A stretch of DNA of 21,876 nucleotides, taken from NCBI GenBank assembly GCA_049509635.1, contig JBEKZS010000069.1:1-21876 (forward strand). Direction: 5' to 3'. The notes under the pieces are model-generated. The model had not been told where the DNA came from. It saw only the letters and a list, made by a program, of their open reading frames with translations, and did no database searches. The position numbers and the translations under genes were made by a program. This DNA comes from Roseiarcus sp049509635. GTDB taxonomy: Bacteria; Pseudomonadota; Alphaproteobacteria; Rhizobiales; Beijerinckiaceae. Below are positions 6,983-14,929 of this stretch, piece by piece (position 1 is the stretch's first letter; each line of letters opens with the position of its first letter).

Positions 6983-7492
6983 TCAGGCGCCCATGGCGCC
7001 GGGGGTCGCGCCGTCATCGGCGCGCAGACCGCCGAAGGGCGAGGCCGGATGCAAATCGGCCGCCGCCGCAATCTCGACGATTCCCTCGGCGTCCGCGACC
7101 GCGCACAGCCGGTCGACGGTGACCTCGTCGAGCGTGTCGAGAAACCTGTCGACGGCTCTTCGCACGCTGGGTTCGACGACCTTGGTCATGAGTTCGGAGT
7201 TGCTGCCGATCCCGCTCGGCGCCGCCACGCTCAGCGCGAGGACGGTCCGCACGATTTCGCCGGCGGTGATCTTGCCGGGCTCGCGGGCCAGGGCGTAGCC
7301 GCCGCGGGGTCCGCGGACGCCCTTGAGAATGCCTGCGTGAACCAGCCCCTGCAAGACCCCCTCGAGATGGCGCGGCGGCAGATCATGGCGGGCGGCGAGC
7401 GACTTGACGCCGACGGGCATGTTGCGGGCGAACAGCGCGACGTCCACCACGGCGGCGATCGCCAGCGTGCTGCGCTTGGACAGAATGTTCAT
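6983..7492 (-). CDS. Rrf2 family transcriptional regulator (no Fe-S cysteine cluster)
   Basis: A 169-residue Rrf2-type winged-helix regulator. MNILSKRSTLAIAAVVDVAL begins the conserved N-terminal helix. SLAARHDLPPRHLEGVLQGL (31-50) is the recognition-helix region, and GVRGPRGGYALAREP (58-72) is the hallmark wing. The three cysteines that bind an Fe-S cluster in IscR and NsrR are missing; the only cysteine is Cys130, so redox sensing through a cluster is unlikely. The frame is open upstream, but the ATG at 7492 has a strong GGAGGAAAGGC leader and starts exactly where the family does. It is divergent from the TRAP transporter operon and probably regulates it or itself; this is inferred from position. 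The C-terminus has an uncharacterised helical extension (about 95-150). Confidence 0.9.
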   Translation of the reverse strand: MNILSKRSTLAIAAVVDVALFARNMPVGVKSLAARHDLPPRHLEGVLQGLVHAGILKGVRGPRGGYALAREPGKITAGEIVRTVLALSVAAPSGIGSNSELMTKVVEPSVRRAVDRFLDTLDEVTVDRLCAVADAEGIVEIAAAADLHPASPFGGLRADDGATPGAMGA

Positions 7493-7544
7493 GCCTTTCC
7501 TCCACGCCCGGTCCAACTGATCGCGAATCGCCCGCTTGCGCCAT

Positions 7545-7558
7545 ACGACTTTCGTCGT
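7545..7558. promoter_or_regulatory. Inverted repeat upstream of the Rrf2 gene (candidate operator)
   Basis: ACGAC and GTCGT flank TTTC, about 53 bp upstream of the Rrf2 start in the 272-bp divergent gap. Short inverted repeats here are plausible autoregulatory sites, but 5-bp arms occur easily by chance in GC-rich DNA. Confidence 0.25.
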
Positions 7559-7709
7559 CCGTCCGGCTGGCCGGGCGCATGGCGCGAGGGGCGCCGCCGG
7601 AACCGCCCCGCGATCTCCCGGCGAACCGGGCCGCGGTCGGCGGCCGCCGCGCAGCCTCGCCGATTCCCGGCGGATTTTGGCCATGGACGCCGCCACGACG
7701 GAGGGGTAC

Positions 7710-7722
7710 TGTCGGCCCGACA
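7710..7722. promoter_or_regulatory. Inverted repeat TGTCGG-C-CCGACA upstream of dctP (candidate operator)
   Basis: A perfect 6-bp-arm palindrome centred on C7716, 42 bp upstream of the dctP start. It could bind the divergent Rrf2 regulator or another regulator of the TRAP operon. The outer bases (ACT to the left, AAAGT to the right) extend the symmetry imperfectly. No matching -35/-10 pair is obvious nearby. Confidence 0.35.
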
Positions 7723-7764
7723 AAGTGTCGCGGGCGACGCCGCGCCAGTGGGGAGGACCGTGCG

Positions 7765-8766
7765 ATGAGCCGATGGCTCGGGCGCGTGGCGGCGCTGGCC
7801 GTCGCGAGCGGCTTGTTGGGCGCCGCGACGGCGCAGGCGGACGAGGCCCGCCGTTACAGCTTCGCCTATGATCAGCCGCACACGACGGGCTACGGCATAG
7901 CCGCGGACATTTTCAACGCCAAGCTGACGGAGCTCAGCCACGGGTCGATGGCGGTCGATCAGTTCCCCGGCGCGCAACTGGGCCAGGAGCCGCAGATGCT
8001 CCAGAAAATCCGCACCGGCGACATCGACTTCATGATCAGCTCCACCGCCAATGCGGCCACCGTCGCGCCCGAATCCGGCGTGCTGTCGATCCATTACCTG
8101 TTTCGCTCCGAGGACCAGCTGATCCGGGCGATCGCCGACCCCCGGCTGATCGCGGCGGTGCGGGAGATGTTCGATGCGACCGTCAAGGACGGCCATGTGC
8201 TCGCGCTCGCCACGCTCGGGCTTCGCAACATGTACGGGAAGCGGGCGGTGACGTCGGTCGCCGACCTCGGCGGCCACAAGGTGCGCGTCCAGGCGACGCC
8301 GACCGAGGACACGCTGTTTCCCGCCTATGGCGCGCAGACCATCCACATGCCGTTCGGCAGCGTCTACACTTCGCTGCAGACCGGCGTCGTCGACTTCGCC
8401 GAGAACGGAGTCAATGTCTACGACAGCAACAAGCATTACGAAGTCGCCCCCGTGCTGTCGATGACCGAGCACGAGGGCAACAATAGCGTGATCTGGGTCA
8501 GCGACAAGCTCTGGGTCTCGCTGACCGACGAGCAGAGGGGCTGGGTGCAGGCCGCGGCGAACGAGGTCGCCGCCAAGCAGCCGGCGCAGGCGATCGAACT
8601 CGACCACAAGTCGCTCGCCAGGCTGCAAAAACTCGGCGTCAAGGTCGTGACCGCGATCGACAAGGCGAGTTTCATCAGGATCGCCGAGCCGCTCCAGGAG
8701 CAGCTCGCGCGCAGCCTCGGCCCGCATGCGGAAAAGATTCTGCAGATTTGCCGCGCGATCGAGTAG
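7765..8766 (+). CDS. dctP: TRAP transporter substrate-binding protein (DctP family)
   Basis: A 333-residue periplasmic binding protein of a tripartite ATP-independent (TRAP) transporter, which uses the sodium or proton gradient to import organic acids or related solutes. A signal peptide covers residues 1-25 (cleavage near AQA|DE). Family blocks include the FPGAQLGQEPQMLQKIRTGD region (67-86), LGLRNMYGKR (151-160) and LGGHKVRVQATP (168-179), whose Arg174 matches the conserved arginine that binds the substrate carboxylate. GVVDFAENGVNVY (207-219) is also typical. The frame is open further upstream, but the ATG at 7765 has GGGAGG 8 nt before it and starts the signal peptide. It is the first gene of a dctP-dctQ-dctM operon, divergent from the Rrf2 regulator. 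The substrate is unknown; a carboxylate is the default expectation. Confidence 0.94.
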   Translation: MSRWLGRVAALAVASGLLGAATAQADEARRYSFAYDQPHTTGYGIAADIFNAKLTELSHGSMAVDQFPGAQLGQEPQMLQKIRTGDIDFMISSTANAATVAPESGVLSIHYLFRSEDQLIRAIADPRLIAAVREMFDATVKDGHVLALATLGLRNMYGKRAVTSVADLGGHKVRVQATPTEDTLFPAYGAQTIHMPFGSVYTSLQTGVVDFAENGVNVYDSNKHYEVAPVLSMTEHEGNNSVIWVSDKLWVSLTDEQRGWVQAAANEVAAKQPAQAIELDHKSLARLQKLGVKVVTAIDKASFIRIAEPLQEQLARSLGPHAEKILQICRAIE

Positions 8767-8770
8767 GCCG

Positions 8771-9319
8771 GTGTCGAAGGGGGGCGTCGATCTCGTGCTC
8801 GCGGCCGATCGCCAGCTGAAGTGGCGCGCGCTGGATCCGCTCGAACGCCTGCTGATGCGGCTGTGCGGCGTCTGTCTGGTCGGCTTCACCTCGACGACCC
8901 TGCTCGATGTCGTCGCGCGGGTCTTGGGCCATCCGCTGCTGTGGCCGCAGGAGGTGACCTCGACCTTCTTCATCTACGGCGTCTTCGTCGGGGCGTCCGT
9001 GGCGACGCGGCGCAACGATCACCTGCAGCTGTCGGCGGTGACCGAGGCGATGGGCCGACGGGCGCGCCGGCTGTTCGAGGTTTTCAACCGCACCGTCGTC
9101 ATGGCGGTCGGACTCTGCCTCGTCGTCTATGGCTGGCGCAATTTCCTCACCGGCCTTGGCAGCTTCCGCATGCCCTCGATGCTGCCGATCGCCTATCTCT
9201 ACGCGCCGATACCGATCTGTGGCGCCCTGGTGGCGCTGTTCAGCCTCGAGCAGATCGTCAACGGCCTGCGCCACGGCTTCGCCCGCGAGCCCGCCCGGTC
9301 GGAGGAAATCGGCTCGTGA
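8771..9319 (+). CDS. dctQ: TRAP transporter small permease subunit (DctQ family)
   Basis: A 182-residue membrane protein with four predicted transmembrane helices at about residues 30-50, 62-80, 103-125 and 143-163, as expected for the small DctQ subunit that pairs with DctM. The family-typical WPQEVTSTFFIYGVFVGAS segment (58-76) is followed by the charged ATRRNDHLQ turn. The GTG at 8771 lies 4 nt after the dctP stop, which suggests coupling. A second GTG at 8795 has a better purine-rich leader (AAGGGGGG) and would remove eight residues, so the start is uncertain by that amount. It sits between the binding-protein gene and the large permease gene. Confidence 0.92.
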   Translation: MSKGGVDLVLAADRQLKWRALDPLERLLMRLCGVCLVGFTSTTLLDVVARVLGHPLLWPQEVTSTFFIYGVFVGASVATRRNDHLQLSAVTEAMGRRARRLFEVFNRTVVMAVGLCLVVYGWRNFLTGLGSFRMPSMLPIAYLYAPIPICGALVALFSLEQIVNGLRHGFAREPARSEEIGS

Positions 9320-9364
9320 CCCGCGCCGGCCTGTGGTCGCGAGCGGGCGAACGGGTCTGACGCG

Positions 9365-10702
9365 ATGCCGAACAGCCTGATCCTCGCGATCATGACCCTG
9401 CTGTTTCTCGTGTTCGGCTATCTCGGCGTGCCGGTGGCGTTCTCGCTGATGGCGGGCGTCATCGTCGGCACGTTGCTGACCCCGATCACGCTGCAGTCGA
9501 TCGTCGGGCAAATGTTCAATGGAGTCGATTCGGAAGCCCTGATGGCGATCCCGTTCTTCCTGCTGGTCGGCGAGTTGATGACCTCCGCGGACGTCGTCAC
9601 CCGGATCGCCGAGCTCTCGCAGGCGCTGGTCGGCCACGTCCGCGGCGGCCTCGCCCAGGTCACGACCGTGTTCAGCATGTTCTTTTCCGGCATGTCGGGC
9701 TCGTCTTCCGCCGATGTCGCCGTGCTCAGCCGCACGATGGCGCGGCCCATGGCGCGGGAAGGCTACTCGCCCGCCTTCGTCGCGGCGCTGATCGCGGCGG
9801 CTTCGACGATCGCCAATCTCGTGCCGCCGAGCATACTGGCGGTCGTCTATGGCGCGGTCGGCAACGTCTCCATCGCCGGCCTGTTCCTGGCCGGAATCGC
9901 GCCGGGCGCGATGGTCGGCGTCGGCCTGATGCTGTTCTGCTATTTCTTCGGACCGGTCGGCTTCCGCCGGCCGCGATCCAGTTTCGGCAATCTGGTCGCC
10001 GCGGCGCGGGCGGCGGCGCTGCCGATGCTGATACCGGTCATCCTGCTCGGCGGCATCCTGTCGGGCTGGTTCACCCCGACCGAAGCCGGCGTCGTCGCGG
10101 TCGCCTATATTCTCGTCGTGGTGATTCCGCTGCTCAATCCGCGCCATCTGCGCCTGGTGGCGGGCGACTTCGTCCAGGCCGGCCTGATCTATTCGCTGCC
10201 GCTGATCACCATCGCCGCCGCCTCCGCGTTCGGCTGGCTGCTCGCCTATCTGCGCGGGCCGATCGTGGTCGCCGGCTGGATCGGCGGCGCCGCCGGCGGC
10301 GATCCGCACGCGATCATGTTCCTGCTCGTGATCGTGTTCACGGTCGTCGGCGATTTCATCGAGCCGATCCCCGCGATCATCATCTTCATGCCGGTGGTCA
10401 ATCAGCTCACCGAGCAGGCCTCGATCAACGGCGTCCACATGGGCATCGTGCTGATCATCACACTGGCGTTCGGCCTGATCACCCCGCCCTACGGCCTGTC
10501 GCTGCTGATGGCGTCGAAGTTCGTCGGCGCCCGCTTCTCGGCGGCGCTACGCGCGTCGCTGCCGATCTACGTGATCTTCCTGGCGACGATCGCCTTCGCG
10601 ATCTTCTTTCCCGAGGTGGTGCTGTGGCTGCCGAAGACGCTGTTTCCGGAGTCGGTCGGCTGCTTCCGCGCGCCCGACGGAGGCGGCTACGTCTGTCCGT
10701 GA
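9365..10702 (+). CDS. dctM: TRAP transporter large permease subunit (DctM family)
   Basis: A 445-residue polytopic inner-membrane protein, the ion-coupled translocation channel of the TRAP system. Almost the whole length is hydrophobic helices, with family motifs such as the MAIPFFLLVGELM block, MFFSGMSGSSSADVAVL (ion and substrate site region), NLVPPSILAVVYG, SGWFTPTEAGVVAVAY, GDFIEPIPAIIIFMPV and LITPPYGLSLL. The ATG at 9365 begins just before the first helix and is 45 bp after dctQ; the leader has only a weak ribosome-binding site. The last ~20 residues (after VVLWLPKTLFPE) form a short glycine- and cysteine-containing tail. It closes the TRAP operon and converges on the aldolase gene. Confidence 0.94.
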   Translation: MPNSLILAIMTLLFLVFGYLGVPVAFSLMAGVIVGTLLTPITLQSIVGQMFNGVDSEALMAIPFFLLVGELMTSADVVTRIAELSQALVGHVRGGLAQVTTVFSMFFSGMSGSSSADVAVLSRTMARPMAREGYSPAFVAALIAAASTIANLVPPSILAVVYGAVGNVSIAGLFLAGIAPGAMVGVGLMLFCYFFGPVGFRRPRSSFGNLVAAARAAALPMLIPVILLGGILSGWFTPTEAGVVAVAYILVVVIPLLNPRHLRLVAGDFVQAGLIYSLPLITIAAASAFGWLLAYLRGPIVVAGWIGGAAGGDPHAIMFLLVIVFTVVGDFIEPIPAIIIFMPVVNQLTEQASINGVHMGIVLIITLAFGLITPPYGLSLLMASKFVGARFSAALRASLPIYVIFLATIAFAIFFPEVVLWLPKTLFPESVGCFRAPDGGGYVCP

Positions 10703-10785
10703 GCGAGGCGGGGGCGATCGAACTCCGGCGCTGCGGCGGGGTCGGGGCGAGCCGCTTCCGCATTCGGTTGGCGGCCTCGCGTCGA

Positions 10786-10800
10786 GCGGCCGTTGGCCGC
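10786..10800. terminator. Hairpin between convergent dctM and aldolase genes (candidate terminator)
   Basis: GCGGCC-GTT-GGCCGC forms a six-pair GC stem in the 100-bp gap where the TRAP operon and the phosphoketolase-aldolase operon converge. It starts 2 nt beyond the aldolase stop. There is no T run on either strand, so intrinsic termination is doubtful. Confidence 0.3.
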
Positions 10801-10802
10801 GC

Positions 10803-11834
10803 TCACCGCGATTCCATCGCGGCGGCGTATTCGCCGCGCCGCGCGGCCCGGTTGCAGTCCGCCCTGTGCTGGAGCGCCCGCTGCGCGGCGGCTGCATGGG
10901 CGTCCTCGCCCCGCCAGATCTCCAGGGCCGGCTGCTGGATCGCGCGCGCATAGGAGAACGCCAGCGGCCACGGCGGCCGCGCGCGCGGCGGCTGGAACCG
11001 GAGGTTCATCGCGTTGAGCCGAGCGGAGGCGAGTTCGCCCGACTGGCCGCCCGAAAGGAAGGCGATTCCGGCGACGGCGGCCGGCACGTTGCGCAGCAGG
11101 CAGGTCACCGTCGCGTCGGCGACTTCGTCGACCGGCTCCTGTTTCGGGCAGGCGAGGCCCGGCAGGACCATGTTGGGCTTGAGGATCATGCCCTCCAGCA
11201 GCACCCCCTGACAATACAGTTCCTCGAAGACGCTCTGCAGGACCTCCTCGGTCGCCGCTCCGCATCGAGCCATCGAATGCGCGCCGTCCATCAGCACTTC
11301 CGGCTCGACGACCGGGACGAGCCCGCTCTCCTGGCACAGCGCGGCGTAGCGCGCCAGCGCATGCGCATTGGCGGCGATGCAGCCCCGGCCGGGCAGCCCC
11401 TCGCCCAGGGCGATGACCGCGCGCCACTTGGCGAACCGGGCGCCCATCGCGAAATATGCCGCCAGACGCTCCCGCAACCCGTCGAGACCCTCGGTGATCT
11501 TCTCGCCGGGGCGGCCGGCGAGGTCTTTCGCGCCGAGGTCCACCTTGACGCCCGGGATGATTCCGGCCTCGCGGAGGATCTCGACCATGGGCACGCCGCG
11601 CCGCGTCTTCTGGCGGATCGTCTCGTCGTAGAGGATCGCGCCGCTGATGCATCGGCCAAGGCCCGGAGTCGAGACGATCAATTCGCGCCAGGCGCGGCGG
11701 GCCTCCTCGGTCTGGGGAATTCCCGCCTTGGCGAATCGCCTGTTGCAGGTCCCGTCGCTCTCGTCCATCGCGAGCAGGCCCTTGTCGTCGGCGACCAGCG
11801 CCCGCGCGGTCTCGATCAGCGTCTGCGGGATCAT
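10803..11834 (-). CDS. Class I fructose-bisphosphate aldolase
   Basis: A 343-residue Schiff-base (glycolytic, PF00274-type) aldolase that cleaves fructose 1,6-bisphosphate to dihydroxyacetone phosphate and glyceraldehyde 3-phosphate, or runs in reverse. Catalytic residues are all present: Asp24 (AMDESDGT), Lys97 (PGVKVDLG), Lys136 (FAKWRAV), Glu177 (VVEPEVLMDG) and Schiff-base Lys219 (MILKPNMV). They match the known vertebrate positions with a near-constant offset. I chose the ATG at 11834 because it overlaps the phosphoketolase stop as ATGA; an in-frame ATG at 11849 would add five residues. The gene is translationally coupled downstream of phosphoketolase. The two enzymes share the hexose/triose phosphate pool, and the pairing suggests a dedicated glycolytic or phosphoketolase branch. 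Confidence 0.93.
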   Translation of the reverse strand: MIPQTLIETARALVADDKGLLAMDESDGTCNRRFAKAGIPQTEEARRAWRELIVSTPGLGRCISGAILYDETIRQKTRRGVPMVEILREAGIIPGVKVDLGAKDLAGRPGEKITEGLDGLRERLAAYFAMGARFAKWRAVIALGEGLPGRGCIAANAHALARYAALCQESGLVPVVEPEVLMDGAHSMARCGAATEEVLQSVFEELYCQGVLLEGMILKPNMVLPGLACPKQEPVDEVADATVTCLLRNVPAAVAGIAFLSGGQSGELASARLNAMNLRFQPPRARPPWPLAFSYARAIQQPALEIWRGEDAHAAAAQRALQHRADCNRAARRGEYAAAMESR

Positions 11835-14257
11835 TTCGCGGCGGCCCATTTCCAGTTGCGGATCTCCGGCAGATCCTCGCCGTGCTTGTCGATATAGTGC
11901 TTGTGCTGGATGAGCTTGTCGCGCATCGCCTGCTTGAGATAGGCGCCCTTGCTGCCCAGATGAGGCAGATTGTCGACCACGTCCTGCACGAGATGGAACC
12001 GATCCAGCTCATTCTGCACCCGCATGTCGAAGGCGGTCGTGATCGTGCCCTCCTCCTTGTAGCCGCGAACGTGCAGGTTGCGGTTGGCCCGACGGTAGGT
12101 CAGGCCGTGGACCAGCGAGGGATAGCCGTGAAAGCCGAACACGACCGGCTTGTCCCTGGTGAACAGCGAGTCGAAGTCTGTTTCGCTCAGTCCGTGCGGG
12201 TGCTCGGCGCACGGCTGCAGCCGCATGAGATCGACGACGTTGACGACGCGAATCTTCAGGTCGGGCAGATGGCCGCGCAGGATCGACACGGCGGCGAGTA
12301 TTTCGAGCGTCGGCGTGTCGCCGCAGCACGCCATCACCACGTCCGGCTCGCCGCCCTGGTCGTTGCTCGCCCATTGCCAGATGCCGATGCCCTGCGTGCA
12401 GTGGATGACCGCCTCGTCCATGGTCAGCCATTGCGGCAGCGCGTGCTTGCCCGCCACCACGACATTGACGTAGTGCCGGCTGCGCAGGCAGTGGTCGAAC
12501 ACCGACAGCAGGCAGTTGGCGTCCGGCGGCAGATAGACCCGCACGATGTCGGCCTTCTTGTTGACGACGTGATCGAGGAAGCCGGGATCCTGATGGGTGA
12601 AGCCGTTGTGATCCTGCTGCCAGACGTGGGAGGCGAGCAGATAGTTCAATGACGCGATCTTCCGGCGCCAGGGCAGCTCCAGCGTGACCTTCAGCCATTT
12701 CGCGTGCTGGCTGAACATGGAGTCGACGATGCGGATGAAGGCCTCGTAGCTGTTGAACAGGCCGTGCCGGCCGGTCAGCAGATAGCCCTCGAGCCAGCCC
12801 TCGCACTGGTGCTCGCTCAGCATCGAATCGAGCACGCGCCCGTCGGGCGCGAGGAATTCGTCATCGCTCGCCTCCGCGGCGTCCCATTGCCGATTGGTGA
12901 CCTCGAATACGGCGCCGAGCAGATTCGACAGCGTCTCGTCCGGCCCGAAGATGCGGAAATTCCGCTGCTCCTGATTCAACGCGGCGACGTCGCGCAGAAA
13001 CTTGCCGAGCACCAGCGTATCCTGGGCGTCGACGCCGCCGGGCGAAGGCACCGTCACCGCGTGGCGGTGGAAATCGGGCATCCGCAGGTCGTGCAGCAGC
13101 AGCCCGCCATTGGCGTGCGGATTGGCGCCCATGCGCCGGGCGCCTTCGGGCGCCAGCTCGGCGAGTTCGGGAAGCAGCCGCCCCTTGTCGTCGAACAATT
13201 CTTCGGCCTTGTAGCTCTTCATCCAGCTCTCGAGCTGCTTGACATGCTCGGGATGTCCGGAGTCGACGAGCAGCGGCACCTGATGGGCGCGAAACGTGCC
13301 CTCGACCTCGAGGCCGTCAACGGTCTTGGGCCCGGTCCAGCCCTTCGGCGACCGCAGCACGATCATCGGCCAGCGCGGCCGCGCGGCGTCGCCCTTGCCG
13401 CGCGCATGCTCCTGGATCCGGCGGATCTCCGCGATCGCTTGTTCCATCGTCGCGGCCATCAGCTCGTGCATCGTGTCGGGGTCGTCGCCCTCGACGAACA
13501 GCGGCGTCCAGCCGCAGCCGCGAAAGAACTGTTCGAGCTCCTCGCGCTCGATGCGGGCGAGCACCGTCGGATTGCTGATCTTGAATCCATTGAGGTGGAG
13601 GATCGGCAGCACGGCGCCGTCGGTGATCGGATTCAGCAGCTTGTTGGACTGCCAGGAGGTCGCCAGCGGACCGGTCTCCGCTTCGCCGTCGCCGACGATG
13701 CAGGCGACGATCAGGCCGGGATTGTCGAACGCGGCGCCGAACGCGTGGCTCAGCGAATAACCGAGTTCGCCGCCCTCGTGGATCGAGCCCGGCGTCGTCG
13801 GCGCGACATGGCTCGATATGCCGCCGGGAAACGAGAATTGGGTGAACAGCTTCTTGAGACCGGCCTCGTCCTGGGTGACGTTCGGATAGACCTCCGTCCA
13901 CGTCCCTTCCAGATAGACGTTGCCGACCAGCGCCGGGCCGCCGTGACCGGGGCCGGCGATGTAGATCATGTCGAGGTCGTGGCGCTTGATGATTCGGTTG
14001 AGGTGGACGTAGATGAAATTCTGGCCCGGGGTCGTGCCCCAGTGGCCGACCACCAGAGGCTTGACATGGGCGAGCTTCAGCGGCTCGCGCAGCAGCGGAT
14101 TGTCGTAGAGATAGATCTGGCCGACCGAGAGATAGTTGGCCGCGCGCCAGTAGGCGTCGATCCTGCGCAGTTCGTCGGACGCCAGGGTCGCCTGCCTGGC
14201 GGCGGGGCCGGCCGCGATTCGGTTTCGCGACTCCAGCGTCGAGGCGGCTGCATTCAT
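11831..14257 (-). CDS. xfp: Xylulose-5-phosphate/fructose-6-phosphate phosphoketolase
   Basis: An 808-residue thiamine-diphosphate enzyme that splits xylulose 5-phosphate (and usually fructose 6-phosphate) with inorganic phosphate to acetyl phosphate plus glyceraldehyde 3-phosphate (or erythrose 4-phosphate). The length is normal for the family. Signature segments are GHWGTTPGQNF (71-81), YIAGPGHGGPAL (99-110), SHVAPTTPGSIHEGGELGYS (149-168) and the diphosphate/Mg-binding GDGEAETGPLATSW (189-202). The C-terminal domain contains the typical QDHNGFTHQDPGF and YLPPDANCLL blocks. The frame is open to 14368, but the ATG at 14257 has GAGGG 9 nt upstream and the extension is Arg/Gly-rich and not family-like. 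The stop overlaps the aldolase start. No phosphotransacetylase or acetate kinase is in the window, so the fate of acetyl phosphate is not shown. Confidence 0.96.
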   Translation of the reverse strand: MNAAASTLESRNRIAAGPAARQATLASDELRRIDAYWRAANYLSVGQIYLYDNPLLREPLKLAHVKPLVVGHWGTTPGQNFIYVHLNRIIKRHDLDMIYIAGPGHGGPALVGNVYLEGTWTEVYPNVTQDEAGLKKLFTQFSFPGGISSHVAPTTPGSIHEGGELGYSLSHAFGAAFDNPGLIVACIVGDGEAETGPLATSWQSNKLLNPITDGAVLPILHLNGFKISNPTVLARIEREELEQFFRGCGWTPLFVEGDDPDTMHELMAATMEQAIAEIRRIQEHARGKGDAARPRWPMIVLRSPKGWTGPKTVDGLEVEGTFRAHQVPLLVDSGHPEHVKQLESWMKSYKAEELFDDKGRLLPELAELAPEGARRMGANPHANGGLLLHDLRMPDFHRHAVTVPSPGGVDAQDTLVLGKFLRDVAALNQEQRNFRIFGPDETLSNLLGAVFEVTNRQWDAAEASDDEFLAPDGRVLDSMLSEHQCEGWLEGYLLTGRHGLFNSYEAFIRIVDSMFSQHAKWLKVTLELPWRRKIASLNYLLASHVWQQDHNGFTHQDPGFLDHVVNKKADIVRVYLPPDANCLLSVFDHCLRSRHYVNVVVAGKHALPQWLTMDEAVIHCTQGIGIWQWASNDQGGEPDVVMACCGDTPTLEILAAVSILRGHLPDLKIRVVNVVDLMRLQPCAEHPHGLSETDFDSLFTRDKPVVFGFHGYPSLVHGLTYRRANRNLHVRGYKEEGTITTAFDMRVQNELDRFHLVQDVVDNLPHLGSKGAYLKQAMRDKLIQHKHYIDKHGEDLPEIRNWKWAAAK

Positions 14258-14689
14258 GATCGTGAACCCTCTTCGTGCGACTTGACCTGCGTGCGCCTCG
14301 GCATGCCGCGCCCGGCCGCCGCCGAGAAGGCGCGAAGCGAGAACGCCCGCAAACGACGGCGCGCTCACGCCGCTCGACGCGAGACATAGCGGAACGAGGC
14401 CCGGTTTGGGCAGGCTCGGGAATTACCTACGCGATCCCAGGACCCCGCCGCATCGGGGCGGAGTCATCCGCCGCGCCGCGCGCGACGAGTCGCCGGATCG
14501 GCATCCGCGCCGACGCCCGCGCGCCGGAGACGAGGCAGCCCAGCCGCGAGGACGACCGTCATGCGACACGCGATCCGACTGACTTGCGCATGTTTCGAGG
14601 CGGCTGACCTTCGCGCCGGCGCTAGGTAGTTTCCGATCCTGTCGCTGACGCAGGCGGGCGCCTAGATTGGTCGCGCCAGGAGGCAGAAC
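14258..14689. other. 432-bp divergent intergenic region between the phosphoketolase and phosphorylase operons
   Basis: I see no convincing gene here. A rightward 110-codon open frame (14275-14607) is Arg-rich, lacks a ribosome-binding site and looks like a GC-driven artefact. The region must hold the promoters of both divergent operons. TAGATT at 14663-14668 is a possible -10 for the rightward operon, 22 nt before its first start codon, but I see no good -35. No clear FNR/FixK, sigma-54 or extracytoplasmic-sigma motif was found. Confidence 0.4.
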
Positions 14690-14926
14690 ATGGAACGCTC
14701 CGACGCCGTCACCGTCATACTCGCCCGGATCATGAAGATGATGAGCCTGTTGGGCGAGACTCCGCTCGAGGGCGTCGGATCGCTCGAAGAGTCCGGGCGG
14801 CTGGGAGAGCCCATCCCGATTCCGCTGCGCGCCGGCCGCGCTGCCGGTGCATCGATGCAGGATCGGATCGCGATCGGTCGGAACGAACGACACGGCGGCG
14901 CGCGTCGGTCGGCCTCGCGGCGGTGA
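14690..14926 (+). CDS. Small hypothetical protein at the head of the phosphorylase operon
   Basis: A 78-residue open frame I do not recognise. Support for its being real is its textbook AGGAGG ribosome-binding site (14678-14683), 6 nt before the ATG, and its stop only 3 nt before the ATG of the HAD gene, which makes it the first of three tightly packed genes. The N-terminal half is a plausible amphipathic helix rich in Met/Leu/Ile (ARIMKMMSLLGE), followed by an acidic stretch (LEGVGSLEESG). The C-terminal third is Gly/Arg/Ala-rich and ends in SASRR. No signal peptide, membrane helix or metal motif is seen. It could be a small regulatory protein or simply a leader peptide providing translational coupling. 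Confidence 0.5.
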   Translation: MERSDAVTVILARIMKMMSLLGETPLEGVGSLEESGRLGEPIPIPLRAGRAAGASMQDRIAIGRNERHGGARRSASRR

Positions 14927-14929
14927 TTC

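Noticed and set aside
8675..10438. A 587-codon minus-strand open frame opposite dctQ and dctM
   Set aside because: The product is a monotonous Arg/Asp/His-rich sequence; the opposite strand encodes clear TRAP membrane subunits.
12704..14389. A 561-codon plus-strand open frame opposite phosphoketolase
   Set aside because: Low-complexity Arg/Asp/Gly-rich translation; the minus strand is unmistakably phosphoketolase.
14275..14607. A 110-codon plus-strand open frame in the divergent intergenic region
   Set aside because: Arg-rich, no ribosome-binding site, no family resemblance; typical of random open frames in GC-rich DNA.
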